Of a stretch of 40,161 nt of DNA, positions 26,598 to 36,081 are shown one piece after another (position 1 is the stretch's first letter; each line of letters opens with the position of its first letter). The notes below the pieces were generated by a model. It was not told where the DNA came from and did no database searches. It saw nothing but the letters and a program-made list of their open reading frames with translations. The translations under genes were made by a program, and so were the position numbers. Origin of the DNA: JBHJGS01 sp050331575 (GTDB taxonomy: Bacteria; Pseudomonadota; Alphaproteobacteria; Sphingomonadales; Rhodothalassiaceae); NCBI GenBank assembly GCA_050331575.1, contig JBHJGS010000030.1, positions 1 to 40,161 on the forward strand. The letters run 5' to 3'.

Positions 26598-28460
26598 ATG
26601 AGCGAGCACTTTCCCTATGATGTCATTGTCATCGGCGGCGGGCACGCCGGCTGCGAGGCCGCGGCTGCGGCTGCCCGGCTGGGTGCGCGCACGGCCCTGG
26701 TGACCCACAGGCGCGCAACCATCGGGGCCATGTCCTGCAATCCGGCCATTGGCGGGCTCGGCAAGGGCCATCTGGTGCGCGAAATCGATGCGCTGGACGG
26801 GGTCATAGGCCGCGTCGCCGATGCCTCCGGCATTCAGTTTCGCCTGCTCAATCGACGCAAGGGGCCCGCGGTCTGGGGGCCCCGCTGCCAGTCGGACCGC
26901 CGCCTCTATGCCCAGGCGATGCAGAATATCCTGGCGACCACAGCCAATCTGACCATCCTGGAAGGGGCTGTGGAGGATCTGGTTCTCACCGACGGGCGGG
27001 TCGGCGGCATTGTGTTGGCGGACGGCGCCCGCCTCGGCGCGGCGGCGGTGGTGCTGACCACCGGCACCTTTCTGCGCGGTGAGATCCATTTGGGCGAGAC
27101 CCGGATCCCTGCGGGCCGGGTTGGCGAAGCACCAGCGATCGGTTTGGCCGACACCCTAGCCCGCCTTGCCCTGCCGATGGGCCGGCTGAAGACTGGCACC
27201 CCGCCGCGCCTGGACGGTCGCACGATCGACTGGGCGGCCACCGAGCGTCAGCCGGGCGACGACCCGCCAACGCCCTTTTCGTTCCTGACCGAGCGGATCA
27301 CGGTTCCACAGATCGCCTGTCATATCACCCGCACGACCGCCCAGACGCATGCCATCCTGCAGGCGAATCTGCACCGCTCGCCGATGTATAGCGGCCAGAT
27401 CGAAAGCTCAGGGCCCCGCTACTGCCCCTCCATCGAAGACAAGATCGTGCGCTTCGCCGACAAATCCAGCCACCAGATCTTTCTGGAACCGGAGGGCCTG
27501 GACACCGACATCGTCTATCCCAACGGCATTTCCACCAGCCTGCCCGAAGCGGTTCAGGCGGAGATGGTGCGGTCGATCCCGGGTCTGGAGCGCGCCGTGA
27601 TCACCCAGCCGGGCTATGCCATCGAATATGATTTTGTCGATCCGCGCGCGCTCGACGCCACGCTGGCACTGCGAGCCCTGCCCGGCCTGTATCTGGCCGG
27701 CCAGATCAATGGCACCACCGGCTATGAAGAGGCCGCAGGCCAGGGCCTGATCGCCGGTTTGAACGCGGCTCTGGCGGTGAGCGGGGGTGACGGCTTCATC
27801 CTTGATCGCGCCGATGGCTATTTGGGCGTCATGATCGACGATCTGATCACCCAGGGCGCCAAGGAGCCCTACCGGATGTTCACCTCGCGCGCGGAATATC
27901 GCTTGGCACTGCGAGCCGATAACGCCGATCAGCGGCTGACCCCGAAAGGATTGGCGATCGGCTGTGTCGGTCCGGACCGGGCGCGGATGTTCCACGTGAA
28001 ACAAGGCGCCCTCGACGCCGGCCGGGCCGCCTTACGCGCCGTCTCGCTGACCCCCACAGACGCCGCCCGCCACGGCCTGATGCTCAATCAGGATGGCCGT
28101 CGCCGCACCGGCGAAGAGCTGCTCGCCCTGCCCCAGGTCCATCTGCATGATCTGGCCCGCATCTGGCCCGAGACGCTCGGCGGTCTGAATGACGAGACCG
28201 CGGAACAATTGACCATCGACTGTCGCTACCGTCCCTATCTTGAGCGCCAAGCCAGTGATATCGAAGCCTTTCGGCGCGACGAGCAACTGGCCTTACCGGC
28301 CGATCTGGACTATTCGTCCATCGCCGGCCTGTCCCGCGAATTGCAGGAGAAGTTCGCGGCCGCCCGCCCAGCAACCTTGGGCGCCGCCGCACGCGTCGCC
28401 GGCGCCACGCCGGCTTCGCTCACCGTGCTGCTCACTCATGTGAAGCGCCGCGCCGCCTAA
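26598..28460 (+). CDS. mnmG: tRNA uridine 5-carboxymethylaminomethyl modification enzyme MnmG
   Basis: With MnmE, MnmG installs the carboxymethylaminomethyl group at wobble uridine 34. The 620-residue protein starts with the FAD-binding VIVIGGGHAGCEAAAAAARLG and has MSCNPAIGGLGKGHLVREIDALDG, GTFLRGEIH, the PRYCPSIEDKI block and the Cys-bearing GYEEAAGQGL region near 380. An ATGTTCCACGTGAAACAA stretch encodes MFHVKQ and is a parS site inside the frame. rsmG follows with a one-base overlap. The order mnmG-rsmG-parA-parB is highly conserved near bacterial origins. Confidence 0.97.
   Translation: MSEHFPYDVIVIGGGHAGCEAAAAAARLGARTALVTHRRATIGAMSCNPAIGGLGKGHLVREIDALDGVIGRVADASGIQFRLLNRRKGPAVWGPRCQSDRRLYAQAMQNILATTANLTILEGAVEDLVLTDGRVGGIVLADGARLGAAAVVLTTGTFLRGEIHLGETRIPAGRVGEAPAIGLADTLARLALPMGRLKTGTPPRLDGRTIDWAATERQPGDDPPTPFSFLTERITVPQIACHITRTTAQTHAILQANLHRSPMYSGQIESSGPRYCPSIEDKIVRFADKSSHQIFLEPEGLDTDIVYPNGISTSLPEAVQAEMVRSIPGLERAVITQPGYAIEYDFVDPRALDATLALRALPGLYLAGQINGTTGYEEAAGQGLIAGLNAALAVSGGDGFILDRADGYLGVMIDDLITQGAKEPYRMFTSRAEYRLALRADNADQRLTPKGLAIGCVGPDRARMFHVKQGALDAGRAALRAVSLTPTDAARHGLMLNQDGRRRTGEELLALPQVHLHDLARIWPETLGGLNDETAEQLTIDCRYRPYLERQASDIEAFRRDEQLALPADLDYSSIAGLSRELQEKFAAARPATLGAAARVAGATPASLTVLLTHVKRRAA
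27988..28003. promoter_or_regulatory. parS centromere site 2, inside mnmG
   Basis: TGTTCCACGTGAAACA matches the parS consensus TGTTNCACGTGAAACA at every position and is the exact reverse complement of the site at 26474. It is embedded in the mnmG coding frame, where it encodes FHVK. The two sites are about 1.5 kb apart, upstream of parAB. Confidence 0.95.
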
Positions 28461-29110
28461 TGCCCACGCGCTTTGACCGGGCCGGCTTCCAAGCCCTGCT
28501 GGGGCTGGACGATGCGACGCTTGCCCGTTTCGATGCCTATGCCGCGCTTTTGACCCGATGGCAGCAGCGCATCAATCTCGTCGGCCCGGCCACCCTCGCC
28601 GAAGTCTGGCATCGGCATTTTGCTGATAGCGCCCAACTCCTGCTGGCCTGGCGCAACGCCGGACGCGCCGACCCCGCCACGATCCTGGACATCGGCAGCG
28701 GCGCGGGCTTCCCAGGCCTGGTCCTGGCGATTCTGACCGACGCCAAGGTCCATCTTGTCGAAGCCGATCAGCGCAAGGCAGCGTTTCTGCGTCAAGCCGC
28801 ACTCGCCACTGGCGCCAACCCGGACCTGCATCGTCAGCGCATCGAGTCCGTGGCCCCGTTTCCCGCTGATATCATCACCGCCCGCGCCTGCGCGCCGTTG
28901 GAGCGATTGCTGCCTTGGGCCCTGCCCTTTGCGCACACACACACGGAATTCTGGTTCCTGAAGGGGCAAGACGCCGATGCCGAATTGACCCGCCTTGAAA
29001 AATCCTGGACAGTCACCGTCGGTGGATATGCGAGCCGGACCGATCCCGCTGCGCGCATTCTCCGCCTCCGTGATATCCGTCCAAAATCGCCGCCGGAGGG
29101 AGCCCAATGA
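28460..29110 (+). CDS. rsmG: 16S rRNA (guanine-N7) methyltransferase RsmG
   Basis: RsmG methylates G527 of 16S rRNA. The 216-residue protein has RWQQRINLVGPATLAEVWHRHFADSAQLL near the N terminus, the SAM-binding ILDIGSGAGFPGLVLAI, then VHLVEADQRKAAFLRQA and ITARACAPLERLLPWA, all normal for the family. The ATG shares one base with the mnmG stop (TAATG), and the stop overlaps the parA start (ATGA), so the genes are tightly coupled. Confidence 0.96.
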   Translation: MPTRFDRAGFQALLGLDDATLARFDAYAALLTRWQQRINLVGPATLAEVWHRHFADSAQLLLAWRNAGRADPATILDIGSGAGFPGLVLAILTDAKVHLVEADQRKAAFLRQAALATGANPDLHRQRIESVAPFPADIITARACAPLERLLPWALPFAHTHTEFWFLKGQDADAELTRLEKSWTVTVGGYASRTDPAARILRLRDIRPKSPPEGAQ

Positions 29111-29910
29111 CCAGCCGCCCAGGCCGTATTCTCGCCATCGCCAACCAGAAAGGCGGCGTCGGAAAAACCACCACAGCGATCAATCTGGCGACCGCGCTGG
29201 CCGCCGCGGACCGGTCTGTCCTGGTCATCGACCTGGATCCCCAAGGCAATGCCAGCACTGGCTTCGGGATCGATCGATCAGCGCGCGAAACCAGCGTCTA
29301 TGATCTGCTAGCCGGTGAGCGTCCGCTGTCAGATATCCGCGTCGCCACCGCGGTCCCGCACCTGGATCTTGTCCCCTCGACCGTGGATCTGTCAGGCGCG
29401 GAGCTGGAACTGGTCAGTGAGACACGCCGATCCTACCGGCTGAAAGACGCTTTGGAGGCGTCAGCGGTTCGCGACGCCTATGATTTCCTGCTGATCGATT
29501 GTCCGCCATCTTTATCGTTATTGACGATCAACGCCTTGACGGCCGCCGATGCGGTCATGGTGCCGCTACAGTGCGAATTCTTTGCGCTTGAAGGCCTCAG
29601 CCTGCTGCTGCGAACGATCGAGCGGGTGCGCGAGAGCTTCAATCCGACGCTCGAAACCGAGGGCATCGTCCTGACCATGTATGACAAACGCAACAAGTTA
29701 TCTGACCAGGTTGCCGCCGATGTTCGGGAGACCTTGGGCGGGCGTGTGTTTAAAACAATGATCCCGCGAAACGTGCGAATTTCCGAGGCGCCCAGTCACG
29801 GCCGCCCGGCGCTTCTCTATGATCATCGCTGTACCGGCAGCCAGGCCTATATCCAGCTGGCCTCCGAACTGCTGCGCCGCCAGCCCACCCATCCTGCCGC
29901 CGCTGCCTGA
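29107..29910 (+). CDS. parA: Chromosome partitioning ATPase ParA
   Basis: ParA is a DNA-bound ATPase that moves ParB-parS complexes and thereby segregates origins. The 267-residue protein has the deviant Walker A KGGVGKTT at 15-22, VLVIDLDPQGNASTG, Walker B DFLLIDCPPSL and the downstream MVPLQCEFFALEGLS and SEAPSHGRPALLYD blocks. The start overlaps the rsmG stop and parB begins one base after the parA stop. This is the chromosomal Soj/ParA type, not a plasmid partition protein. Confidence 0.97.
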   Translation: MTSRPGRILAIANQKGGVGKTTTAINLATALAAADRSVLVIDLDPQGNASTGFGIDRSARETSVYDLLAGERPLSDIRVATAVPHLDLVPSTVDLSGAELELVSETRRSYRLKDALEASAVRDAYDFLLIDCPPSLSLLTINALTAADAVMVPLQCEFFALEGLSLLLRTIERVRESFNPTLETEGIVLTMYDKRNKLSDQVAADVRETLGGRVFKTMIPRNVRISEAPSHGRPALLYDHRCTGSQAYIQLASELLRRQPTHPAAAA

Positions 29911-29911
29911 T

Positions 29912-30790
29912 ATGACCGCCCCTGACAAGAAAAAGCGCGGGCTCGGCCGTGGCTTATCGGCCCTGCTCAGCGATGAAGACTATGCTGTGGCTTCCGGCGC
30001 CGCCGGGCCAGTCACCACCATGCCGCTGACGCGGCTCAGAGCCAATCCCCACCAACCGCGCACGCATTTCTCCGCCGACGCGCTGGATGATCTGGTCGCG
30101 TCCGTCAAAGAAAAAGGTGTCCTGACGCCGTTGATCGTGCGGCCGGTGGGCAGCGATTATGAGATCATCGCCGGTGAACGGCGCTGGCGGGCGGCCCAGC
30201 GCGCCGGGGTGCACGAGCTGCCGGTGGTCATTCGCGACGTCGACGACCGCGAAGCCCTGGAAATGGCGCTGGTGGAAAATGTCCAGCGCGCGGACCTGAC
30301 CCCGATTGAGGAGGCGCGCGGCTATCGTCGCTTGATGGACGAGTTCGGCTATACCCAGGATCAACTCAGTCGCCAGGTTGGCAAGAGCCGCAGCCATGTT
30401 GCCAATATGCTGCGGCTGATGAGCCTGCCCGACGAAGTCCAAAAGGCTCTTGAGGACAGCCGCTTGAGCATGGGCCACGCGCGCGCGCTCATCGGCACGG
30501 ACGATCCCGCCGCCCTCGCCCGGCTCGCGATGCAGAAGGATCTGTCGGTGCGGCAGGTCGAAGCCCTGGCCCGCAGCGGCAAGCAGGGCGGCAAAGCAGC
30601 CTCACCCGTGGGCAAGGCGAGCACCAAAAAGGATGCCGATACCCGTGCCTTGGAGGCGGAGCTGGCAGACGCCTTGGGGCTTTCCGTATCGATCAGCCAC
30701 AAAGGCGAGGCAGGCAAGGTCGAGTTGCGCTACCGCTCGCTCGATCAGCTTGATCTGATCGCCGAACGGCTGATGAACAAGATGGGGTGA
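29912..30790 (+). CDS. parB: Chromosome partitioning protein ParB
   Basis: ParB is a CTP-dependent clamp that loads at parS. The 292-residue protein opens with KKRGLGRGLSALL, the N-terminal ParA-interacting motif. It then has the CTPase region with NPHQPR and GERRWRAAQRAG, LVENVQRADLTPIEEARGY, and the helix-turn-helix YTQDQLSRQVGKSRSHVANMLRLM that reads parS. The C-terminal dimerisation part ends LRYRSLDQLDLIAERL. The start at 29912 is one base after parA and gives the usual N terminus. Confidence 0.97.
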   Translation: MTAPDKKKRGLGRGLSALLSDEDYAVASGAAGPVTTMPLTRLRANPHQPRTHFSADALDDLVASVKEKGVLTPLIVRPVGSDYEIIAGERRWRAAQRAGVHELPVVIRDVDDREALEMALVENVQRADLTPIEEARGYRRLMDEFGYTQDQLSRQVGKSRSHVANMLRLMSLPDEVQKALEDSRLSMGHARALIGTDDPAALARLAMQKDLSVRQVEALARSGKQGGKAASPVGKASTKKDADTRALEAELADALGLSVSISHKGEAGKVELRYRSLDQLDLIAERLMNKMG

Positions 30791-30796
30791 GCCGCC

Positions 30797-31237
30797 TTAC
30801 GCCGCCGTGCGCCGGCAAGCGGCGGTGATTTCATCATGGATCGCGCGCAGATGCGGCAGATGCTGAGACGCGATGGCCTTGACCGCTTCGGGACAGTCAG
30901 GGTCCTGCTGCATGGTCTCGATCTTGTGCAGCACGCGGCGTTCATGCTCCTCCAAGGTTTTCAGGAAGGCGCGGGGATCGTCGCTAAGCGCTTGGCGGAC
31001 CTTATTGAGACCCTCGCGCAGAGGGCCCACGACCGTGCCCGACTGTGACGGCGTCTCGCCTTCAGCGCGCACACGGGCGGCCAAGCTCTCCATGAACCGC
31101 TTTTTCTCAGACCGGATGCGGCTTAGAAGCGCTGCCAGATCAGGCTCAGACGCTTGATCAATCGCTTGAAGATAGAGGCTGTCACCATCGCTGAGCACCT
31201 CCAACAACTCGTTCAAATGTAAGCTATCCTGCCGCAT
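30797..31237 (-). CDS. DUF2383-like four-helix bundle protein
   Basis: A 146-residue, almost wholly alpha-helical protein with ELLEVLSDGDSLYLQAIDQA, then charged helices, a TVVGPLREGLNKVRQALSDDP turn, and EEHERRVLHKIETMQQD, ending in a short QHLPHLRAIHDEI helix. This layout resembles the ferritin-like PA2169/DUF2383 group; the resemblance is by pattern only and no ligand residues stand out. The ATG at 31237 has AGGAGA six to seven bases upstream; the longer open frame to 31414 is not supported. It is convergent with parB, and its stop lies only six bases past the parB stop. Confidence 0.7.
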   Translation of the reverse strand: MRQDSLHLNELLEVLSDGDSLYLQAIDQASEPDLAALLSRIRSEKKRFMESLAARVRAEGETPSQSGTVVGPLREGLNKVRQALSDDPRAFLKTLEEHERRVLHKIETMQQDPDCPEAVKAIASQHLPHLRAIHDEITAACRRTAA

Positions 31238-31310
31238 GCGTCTCTCCTGAGATACCTTCTGAGAAAAACGAGAGGCGAAACCGGCAGGTTCCGGTCCAGC
31301 GCCGACGCGG

Positions 31311-31763
31311 TCAGCCGCTTGGCGACTGAAGCAATGCGCGCAGGCGCCGCTGGCGATGGTGAAAGAATACCCAGGCAAAGAGCCACACCAACGGGGTCGC
31401 CATGCCCGCGGCAAGGGTCAGCCCATCGGCATAATGGCAGCCGCCCTCGCTGCGGGTTAGGATCAAACGGTGGTGCCAGACGGAAATCAGCGGTCCGGAT
31501 CCGCGATCGACCAGAATGAAGTGATCCGGCTGGTCCTGGTCAATGACCGGGTCGATGACCTGCCAACCCAGCGGCACGACCCCAAATAATCGCATCAGGA
31601 CCTTGTGCCGGCGCGGCTGCCAGTGCGTCGGCCGTTCAGGCGGATCACTCCAGATAAACCGGATCAGTGGGGCTGCGATCTGCTCCAGCGTGGCCGGACT
31701 GAGCAACGCCTGACGGACGGTTCCGAACGGCACCTCCAGCCTTGCTTCGCACGTCAGCCGCAT
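31311..31763 (-). CDS. SRPBCC-like protein with C-terminal membrane segment
   Basis: The 150-residue protein begins CEARLEVPFGTVRQALLSPATLEQIAAPLIRF, which looks like the first strand and helices of the SRPBCC (START-like) fold that binds hydrophobic ligands. It ends with a hydrophobic helix, LTLAAGMATPLVWLFAWVFF, and a basic HHRQRRLRALL tail, a likely membrane anchor. It lies between rho and the DUF2383-like gene, all on the minus strand. Function unknown. The ATG at 31763 fits the fold, but I see no strong ribosome site. Confidence 0.7.
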   Translation of the reverse strand: MRLTCEARLEVPFGTVRQALLSPATLEQIAAPLIRFIWSDPPERPTHWQPRRHKVLMRLFGVVPLGWQVIDPVIDQDQPDHFILVDRGSGPLISVWHHRLILTRSEGGCHYADGLTLAAGMATPLVWLFAWVFFHHRQRRLRALLQSPSG

Positions 31764-31782
31764 CGGCGATGGGCAACCGGAC

Positions 31783-33039
<1,257 letters not shown>

Positions 33040-33407
33040 GGCTCAATCACGGATGGCTGCCGGACAGCGGCATGGCGGGCACATCGCAGCCGGAGGTTAA
33101 GAAACACCCGCCCTGATCTTGAAGATTTGGAAAATCATATGGGATGCGCCGGGAAGTGATGCGGCGCGAGAAGCTTATCACCCAGCACGGCGCTGCTTCT
33201 TACCCTGCTTATCTGCCCAATCGCAGGGTCAGGTCAAGCCGTTTGGCACAAAAGTGACTGACCAGGGCCGTGCCCAACCGGTCACGATCGCGACTGCACA
33301 GGAGCAAACAGCCGCCCGCCAAAGGAGCGAGCCCTCTATCCGTCCCCCCCCTCGCCCCGGCATGGCCCCGGCATCGCCTCGGGGAGTCCGATTGGCCGGA
33401 TGTGGCT
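33040..33407. other. rho leader / hemJ-rho intergenic region
   Basis: This 368-base gap has no convincing gene; the open frames in it are short, lack ribosome sites and show no recognisable sequence. It must hold the rho promoter and a leader, and rho commonly controls its own synthesis through its leader RNA. A C-rich tract and a GC-rich inverted repeat (CCCCGGCATG...CCTCGGGG) lie at about 3340-3390 bases past 30000 on the plus strand, that is 33343-33386. I see no clean intrinsic terminator for hemJ. Confidence 0.4.
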
Positions 33408-33842
33408 CTAGAAGGGTTTGACCGACGCAAGGATCACGATGACGATCGTGGTCAGTGTCGGCACTTCGTTGATCAGACGGTAAAAGCGGCTGGAGCGCAT
33501 ATTCTTCCCCGCCACAAAGGTCTTGCGCCACCGCGCCAGCACCATGTGCAGTCCGGTCAAAGCCACCACGAACACCAGCTTGGCATGCAGCCAGCCCTGG
33601 TCTGTGAACCAGCCCCCCATGACGGCGATGGTCAGCCCGAACACCCAGGTGGCGATCATCGCCGGGTTCATGACAATGCGCAGCAGCCGCATTTCCCGTT
33701 CCTGCCAGTGCCGGTCCTCCGGCGAGCCGACAGCGGCCTCGGCGTGATAGGCGAAGAAGCGCGGCAACATGAACAGGCCGGCCATCCAGAAAATCACCGA
33801 GATGATGTGCAGCGCCTTCAGCCACAGATAGCCATCAGACAT
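33408..33842 (-). CDS. hemJ: Protoporphyrinogen IX oxidase HemJ
   Basis: HemJ oxidises protoporphyrinogen IX to protoporphyrin IX in bacteria lacking HemG/HemY. The 144-residue membrane protein has four hydrophobic segments and the family blocks LKALHIISVIFWMAGLFMLPR with His12, MRLLRIVMNPAM, GWLHAKLVFVVALTGLHMVL, and the C-terminal FYRLINEVPTLTTIVIVIL. The start ATG at 33842 overlaps the hemE stop by eight bases, so hemE-hemJ is an operon for successive parts of heme synthesis. Upstream in-frame codons (to 33878) lie inside hemE. Confidence 0.95.
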   Translation of the reverse strand: MSDGYLWLKALHIISVIFWMAGLFMLPRFFAYHAEAAVGSPEDRHWQEREMRLLRIVMNPAMIATWVFGLTIAVMGGWFTDQGWLHAKLVFVVALTGLHMVLARWRKTFVAGKNMRSSRFYRLINEVPTLTTIVIVILASVKPF

Positions 33843-34893
33843 GGGCGCGTTCCTCCTTGAACCGGTGCGCGGTTTCAACAGCCAGACGCACCGCCTCAGG
33901 GTCGCTGTCCGGCGTCAGGCCATGGCCCAGATTAAAGATATGCGGTCCTTTGGCCAGCGCGCCCAACACCGCCCGGCTTTCGCTCGCCACCGTGTCGCCG
34001 CCGACCGCCATCAGCCGCGGGTCTAGATTGCCCTGCACACACACGCGCGGCTGCAGAGTGTGTGCCGCCCACGCGGCCGGAACGGTCTCGTCGATATGAA
34101 GACAATCCACTCCGGTTTCGACATAGACCGGCAGATGCAAGCCCGCACCGCGGGGAAAGCCGATCACAGGGGTGTCGGGGAACAAGGCCTTCAGCCCGGC
34201 GACGATGGCGCGGGTCGGCTCCAGCACCCAGGGACCAACCTGGTCGGCCGCCAGCGCTCCGGCCCAGCTGTCGAATAGCATCACCACATCCGCGCCGGCA
34301 CGGATCTGGCCGGCCACATAGTCGATGGTGATCTGGGTCAGCCGTTCGATCAGAATGGCAAAATCATTCGGCTGGCGCCGGGCCATGTCGCGCGCCGGGG
34401 CATGATCTTTGCTGCTGCCGCCCGCCACCATGTAGCTGGCCACGGTCCAAGGCGCGCCGGCAAAGCCGATCAGTGCCTTGTCCGCCGGCAGACGTTGGCG
34501 GATCTGCCGCACTGTCTGATAGATCGGTGCCAGATGCCGATCCGCCTGATCCGGTTCAACCGGTTTGCGCCAGTCAATCTCGTGCAGCGGCGACAGACGC
34601 GGTCCCTCGCCCTGCTCAAACCAGACCTTTTGGCCGAGCGCCAAAGGCGTGACCAAAATGTCGGAAAACAGGATCGCTGCGTCCATATCGAAGCGCTCGA
34701 TCGGCTGAAGCGTCACCTCGGTTGCCGCATCGGGATTGAAGACCAAATCCAGAAAGTCTCCGCAGCGTGCCCGCACCGCCCGATATTCCGGCAGATAGCG
34801 GCCGGCCTGGCGCAAAAACCAGACAGGCACCTGATCGCAGACTTCGCCCCGTATGGTGCGGAGAAGCCGGCTGGGCGCGTTTTCCTGACTCAT
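33835..34893 (-). CDS. hemE: Uroporphyrinogen decarboxylase
   Basis: HemE converts uroporphyrinogen III to coproporphyrinogen III in the cytoplasm. The 352-residue protein has the N-terminal signature PVWFLRQAGRYLPEYR, then DAAILFSDILVTPLALG with a catalytic Asp, the FAGAPWTVASYM block, FDSWAGAL, GFPRGAGLHL, and VQGNLDPRLM followed by FNLGHGLTPDSDPE. It is transcribed away from the putative origin. In Caulobacter crescentus hemE is the gene that borders the chromosomal origin. Confidence 0.97.
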   Translation of the reverse strand: MSQENAPSRLLRTIRGEVCDQVPVWFLRQAGRYLPEYRAVRARCGDFLDLVFNPDAATEVTLQPIERFDMDAAILFSDILVTPLALGQKVWFEQGEGPRLSPLHEIDWRKPVEPDQADRHLAPIYQTVRQIRQRLPADKALIGFAGAPWTVASYMVAGGSSKDHAPARDMARRQPNDFAILIERLTQITIDYVAGQIRAGADVVMLFDSWAGALAADQVGPWVLEPTRAIVAGLKALFPDTPVIGFPRGAGLHLPVYVETGVDCLHIDETVPAAWAAHTLQPRVCVQGNLDPRLMAVGGDTVASESRAVLGALAKGPHIFNLGHGLTPDSDPEAVRLAVETAHRFKEERAHV

Positions 34894-35247
34894 ACCTTAT
34901 CAGACTCTTTCAATATGTTGTTGCGGACGGGAGCCTGTGGATAGGGGGGATGCATAATCATCCACAGCCTTGTCACCATGACATTGGCGGCGGCTCAGCG
35001 GCAAGGCCTGGTCGGACAAGACGCGGGATAAACGGAAAATCTCCCGGGCAGCCCGGGCCTGTGGAAAAGTGCAAAAGCGGGGAAAGCCCTGGTTCTGGCG
35101 CTATGAGCGGTGATTTTTCCCGGCCTGTGACGAACTCTTTGCCCAGCAGGATCATCTTAGGATATGCAGGGGCAATCGCTGCCGGCTTTGGTTGCGTGCC
35201 AGGTGTTCTGGGGATATCCCGGCACTTATCCACATCCCGTCCCCGCG
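34894..35247. other. oriC: Putative chromosomal replication origin (oriC)
   Basis: The 354-base gap between divergent hemE and ppsR has a cluster of DnaA-box-like 9-mers: a perfect TTATCCACA at 35226-35234; one-mismatch boxes TCATCCACA at 34958-34966 and, on the minus strand, CTATCCACA (34936-34944) and TTTTCCACA (35060-35068). The boxes at 34936 and 34958 form an inverted pair (CTGTGGAT...ATCCACAG). An A+T-rich patch with one GANTC methylation site (GACTC, 34903) lies next to hemE. Flanking genes point outward. The order hemE-origin-ppsR-maf-aroE-coaE-dnaQ matches the Caulobacter origin region as known. No full CtrA sites are seen. GC-skew was not computed. Confidence 0.82.
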
Positions 35248-36081
35248 ATGAGCACAGCTGTTTTCCACCTGCACTTGGTCTCCGACGCCACCGGCGAGAC
35301 GCTGGAAGCAATTGCCACCGCAGCGGCTGTGCAGTTCGATCAGGTGCGCCTGCACAAGCATCTATGGCCTTTGGTGCGCACGGCCGCCCATATGGCGCGG
35401 ATCATGGATGATATCGAGCGACGTCCCGGGCTGGTGCTCTACACCCTGGTCAATGAAGGCATCCGAGAGGTTTTGGTGACCCGCTGCGACAAGGCGGGGC
35501 TGCCGCACTTGTCTGTGCTGGATCCGGTGATCGGGGCTTTGGGGCGGTTTCTCGGGCGTCAGGCAACCCAGCAGCCAGGCCGCCAGCATGCCATGGATAA
35601 TCGCTATTTCCGCCGGATCGAGGCGATGGATTTCACCATGGCTCATGATGATGGCTTGATCCCGGAGGATCTACACCAGGCGGATATTATCCTGGTGGGC
35701 GTTTCGCGCACCTCGAAGACGCCGACGGCGATCTATTTGGCCAATCGCGGCTACAAGGTTGCCAATGTGCCGTTCGTGCCGGGCCGGGATATGCCGGCGG
35801 TGTTGGATGGGCCCTTGGATGCCCTGGTCGTGGGACTGACCACGACGCCGGAACGATTGATGCAGGTGCGCGGCAATCGGCTGCGGCAACTCAATCACAC
35901 CGGCCGGTCCGACTATGTCGATCATGAGCATGTGGTCGAGGAGATCCGGGCGTGTCGGAAATTCTGCAATGCCCGGCGCTGGCCGGTGATCGATGTTAGC
36001 CGTCGCTCCATCGAGGAGACCGCCGCGGCGATCCTGAAACTCTACGAAGAGTTCACCGAAGCCGCTGAGAATGATCTCTGA
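35248..36081 (+). CDS. ppsR: PPDK/PEP synthase regulatory protein (kinase-pyrophosphorylase)
   Basis: This DUF299 protein reversibly inactivates pyruvate phosphate dikinase or PEP synthase by ADP-dependent threonine phosphorylation and phosphate-dependent dephosphorylation. The 277-residue protein has FHLHLVSDATGETLE at the N terminus, the P-loop-like GVSRTSKTPTAIYLANRGYKVANVPFVPG in the middle, and RSIEETAAAIL near the end. I start at the ATG at 35248; the longer frame to 35164 would run into the origin. Its probable target ppdK is at 3.9-6.5 kb in the same window. maf overlaps its stop by 11 bases. Confidence 0.96.
   Translation: MSTAVFHLHLVSDATGETLEAIATAAAVQFDQVRLHKHLWPLVRTAAHMARIMDDIERRPGLVLYTLVNEGIREVLVTRCDKAGLPHLSVLDPVIGALGRFLGRQATQQPGRQHAMDNRYFRRIEAMDFTMAHDDGLIPEDLHQADIILVGVSRTSKTPTAIYLANRGYKVANVPFVPGRDMPAVLDGPLDALVVGLTTTPERLMQVRGNRLRQLNHTGRSDYVDHEHVVEEIRACRKFCNARRWPVIDVSRRSIEETAAAILKLYEEFTEAAENDL

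Noticed and set aside
33119..33421. 100-residue plus-strand frame in the rho-hemJ gap
   Set aside because: No ribosome site, no known motif, and composition like non-coding sequence.
35164..35247. Upstream extension of ppsR
   Set aside because: The added residues do not resemble the family and would place coding sequence over a perfect DnaA box. The ATG at 35248 gives the normal N terminus.
35259..35267. Additional DnaA box TTTTCCACC inside ppsR
   Set aside because: It has two differences from TTATCCACA and lies in coding sequence, so it was not counted.
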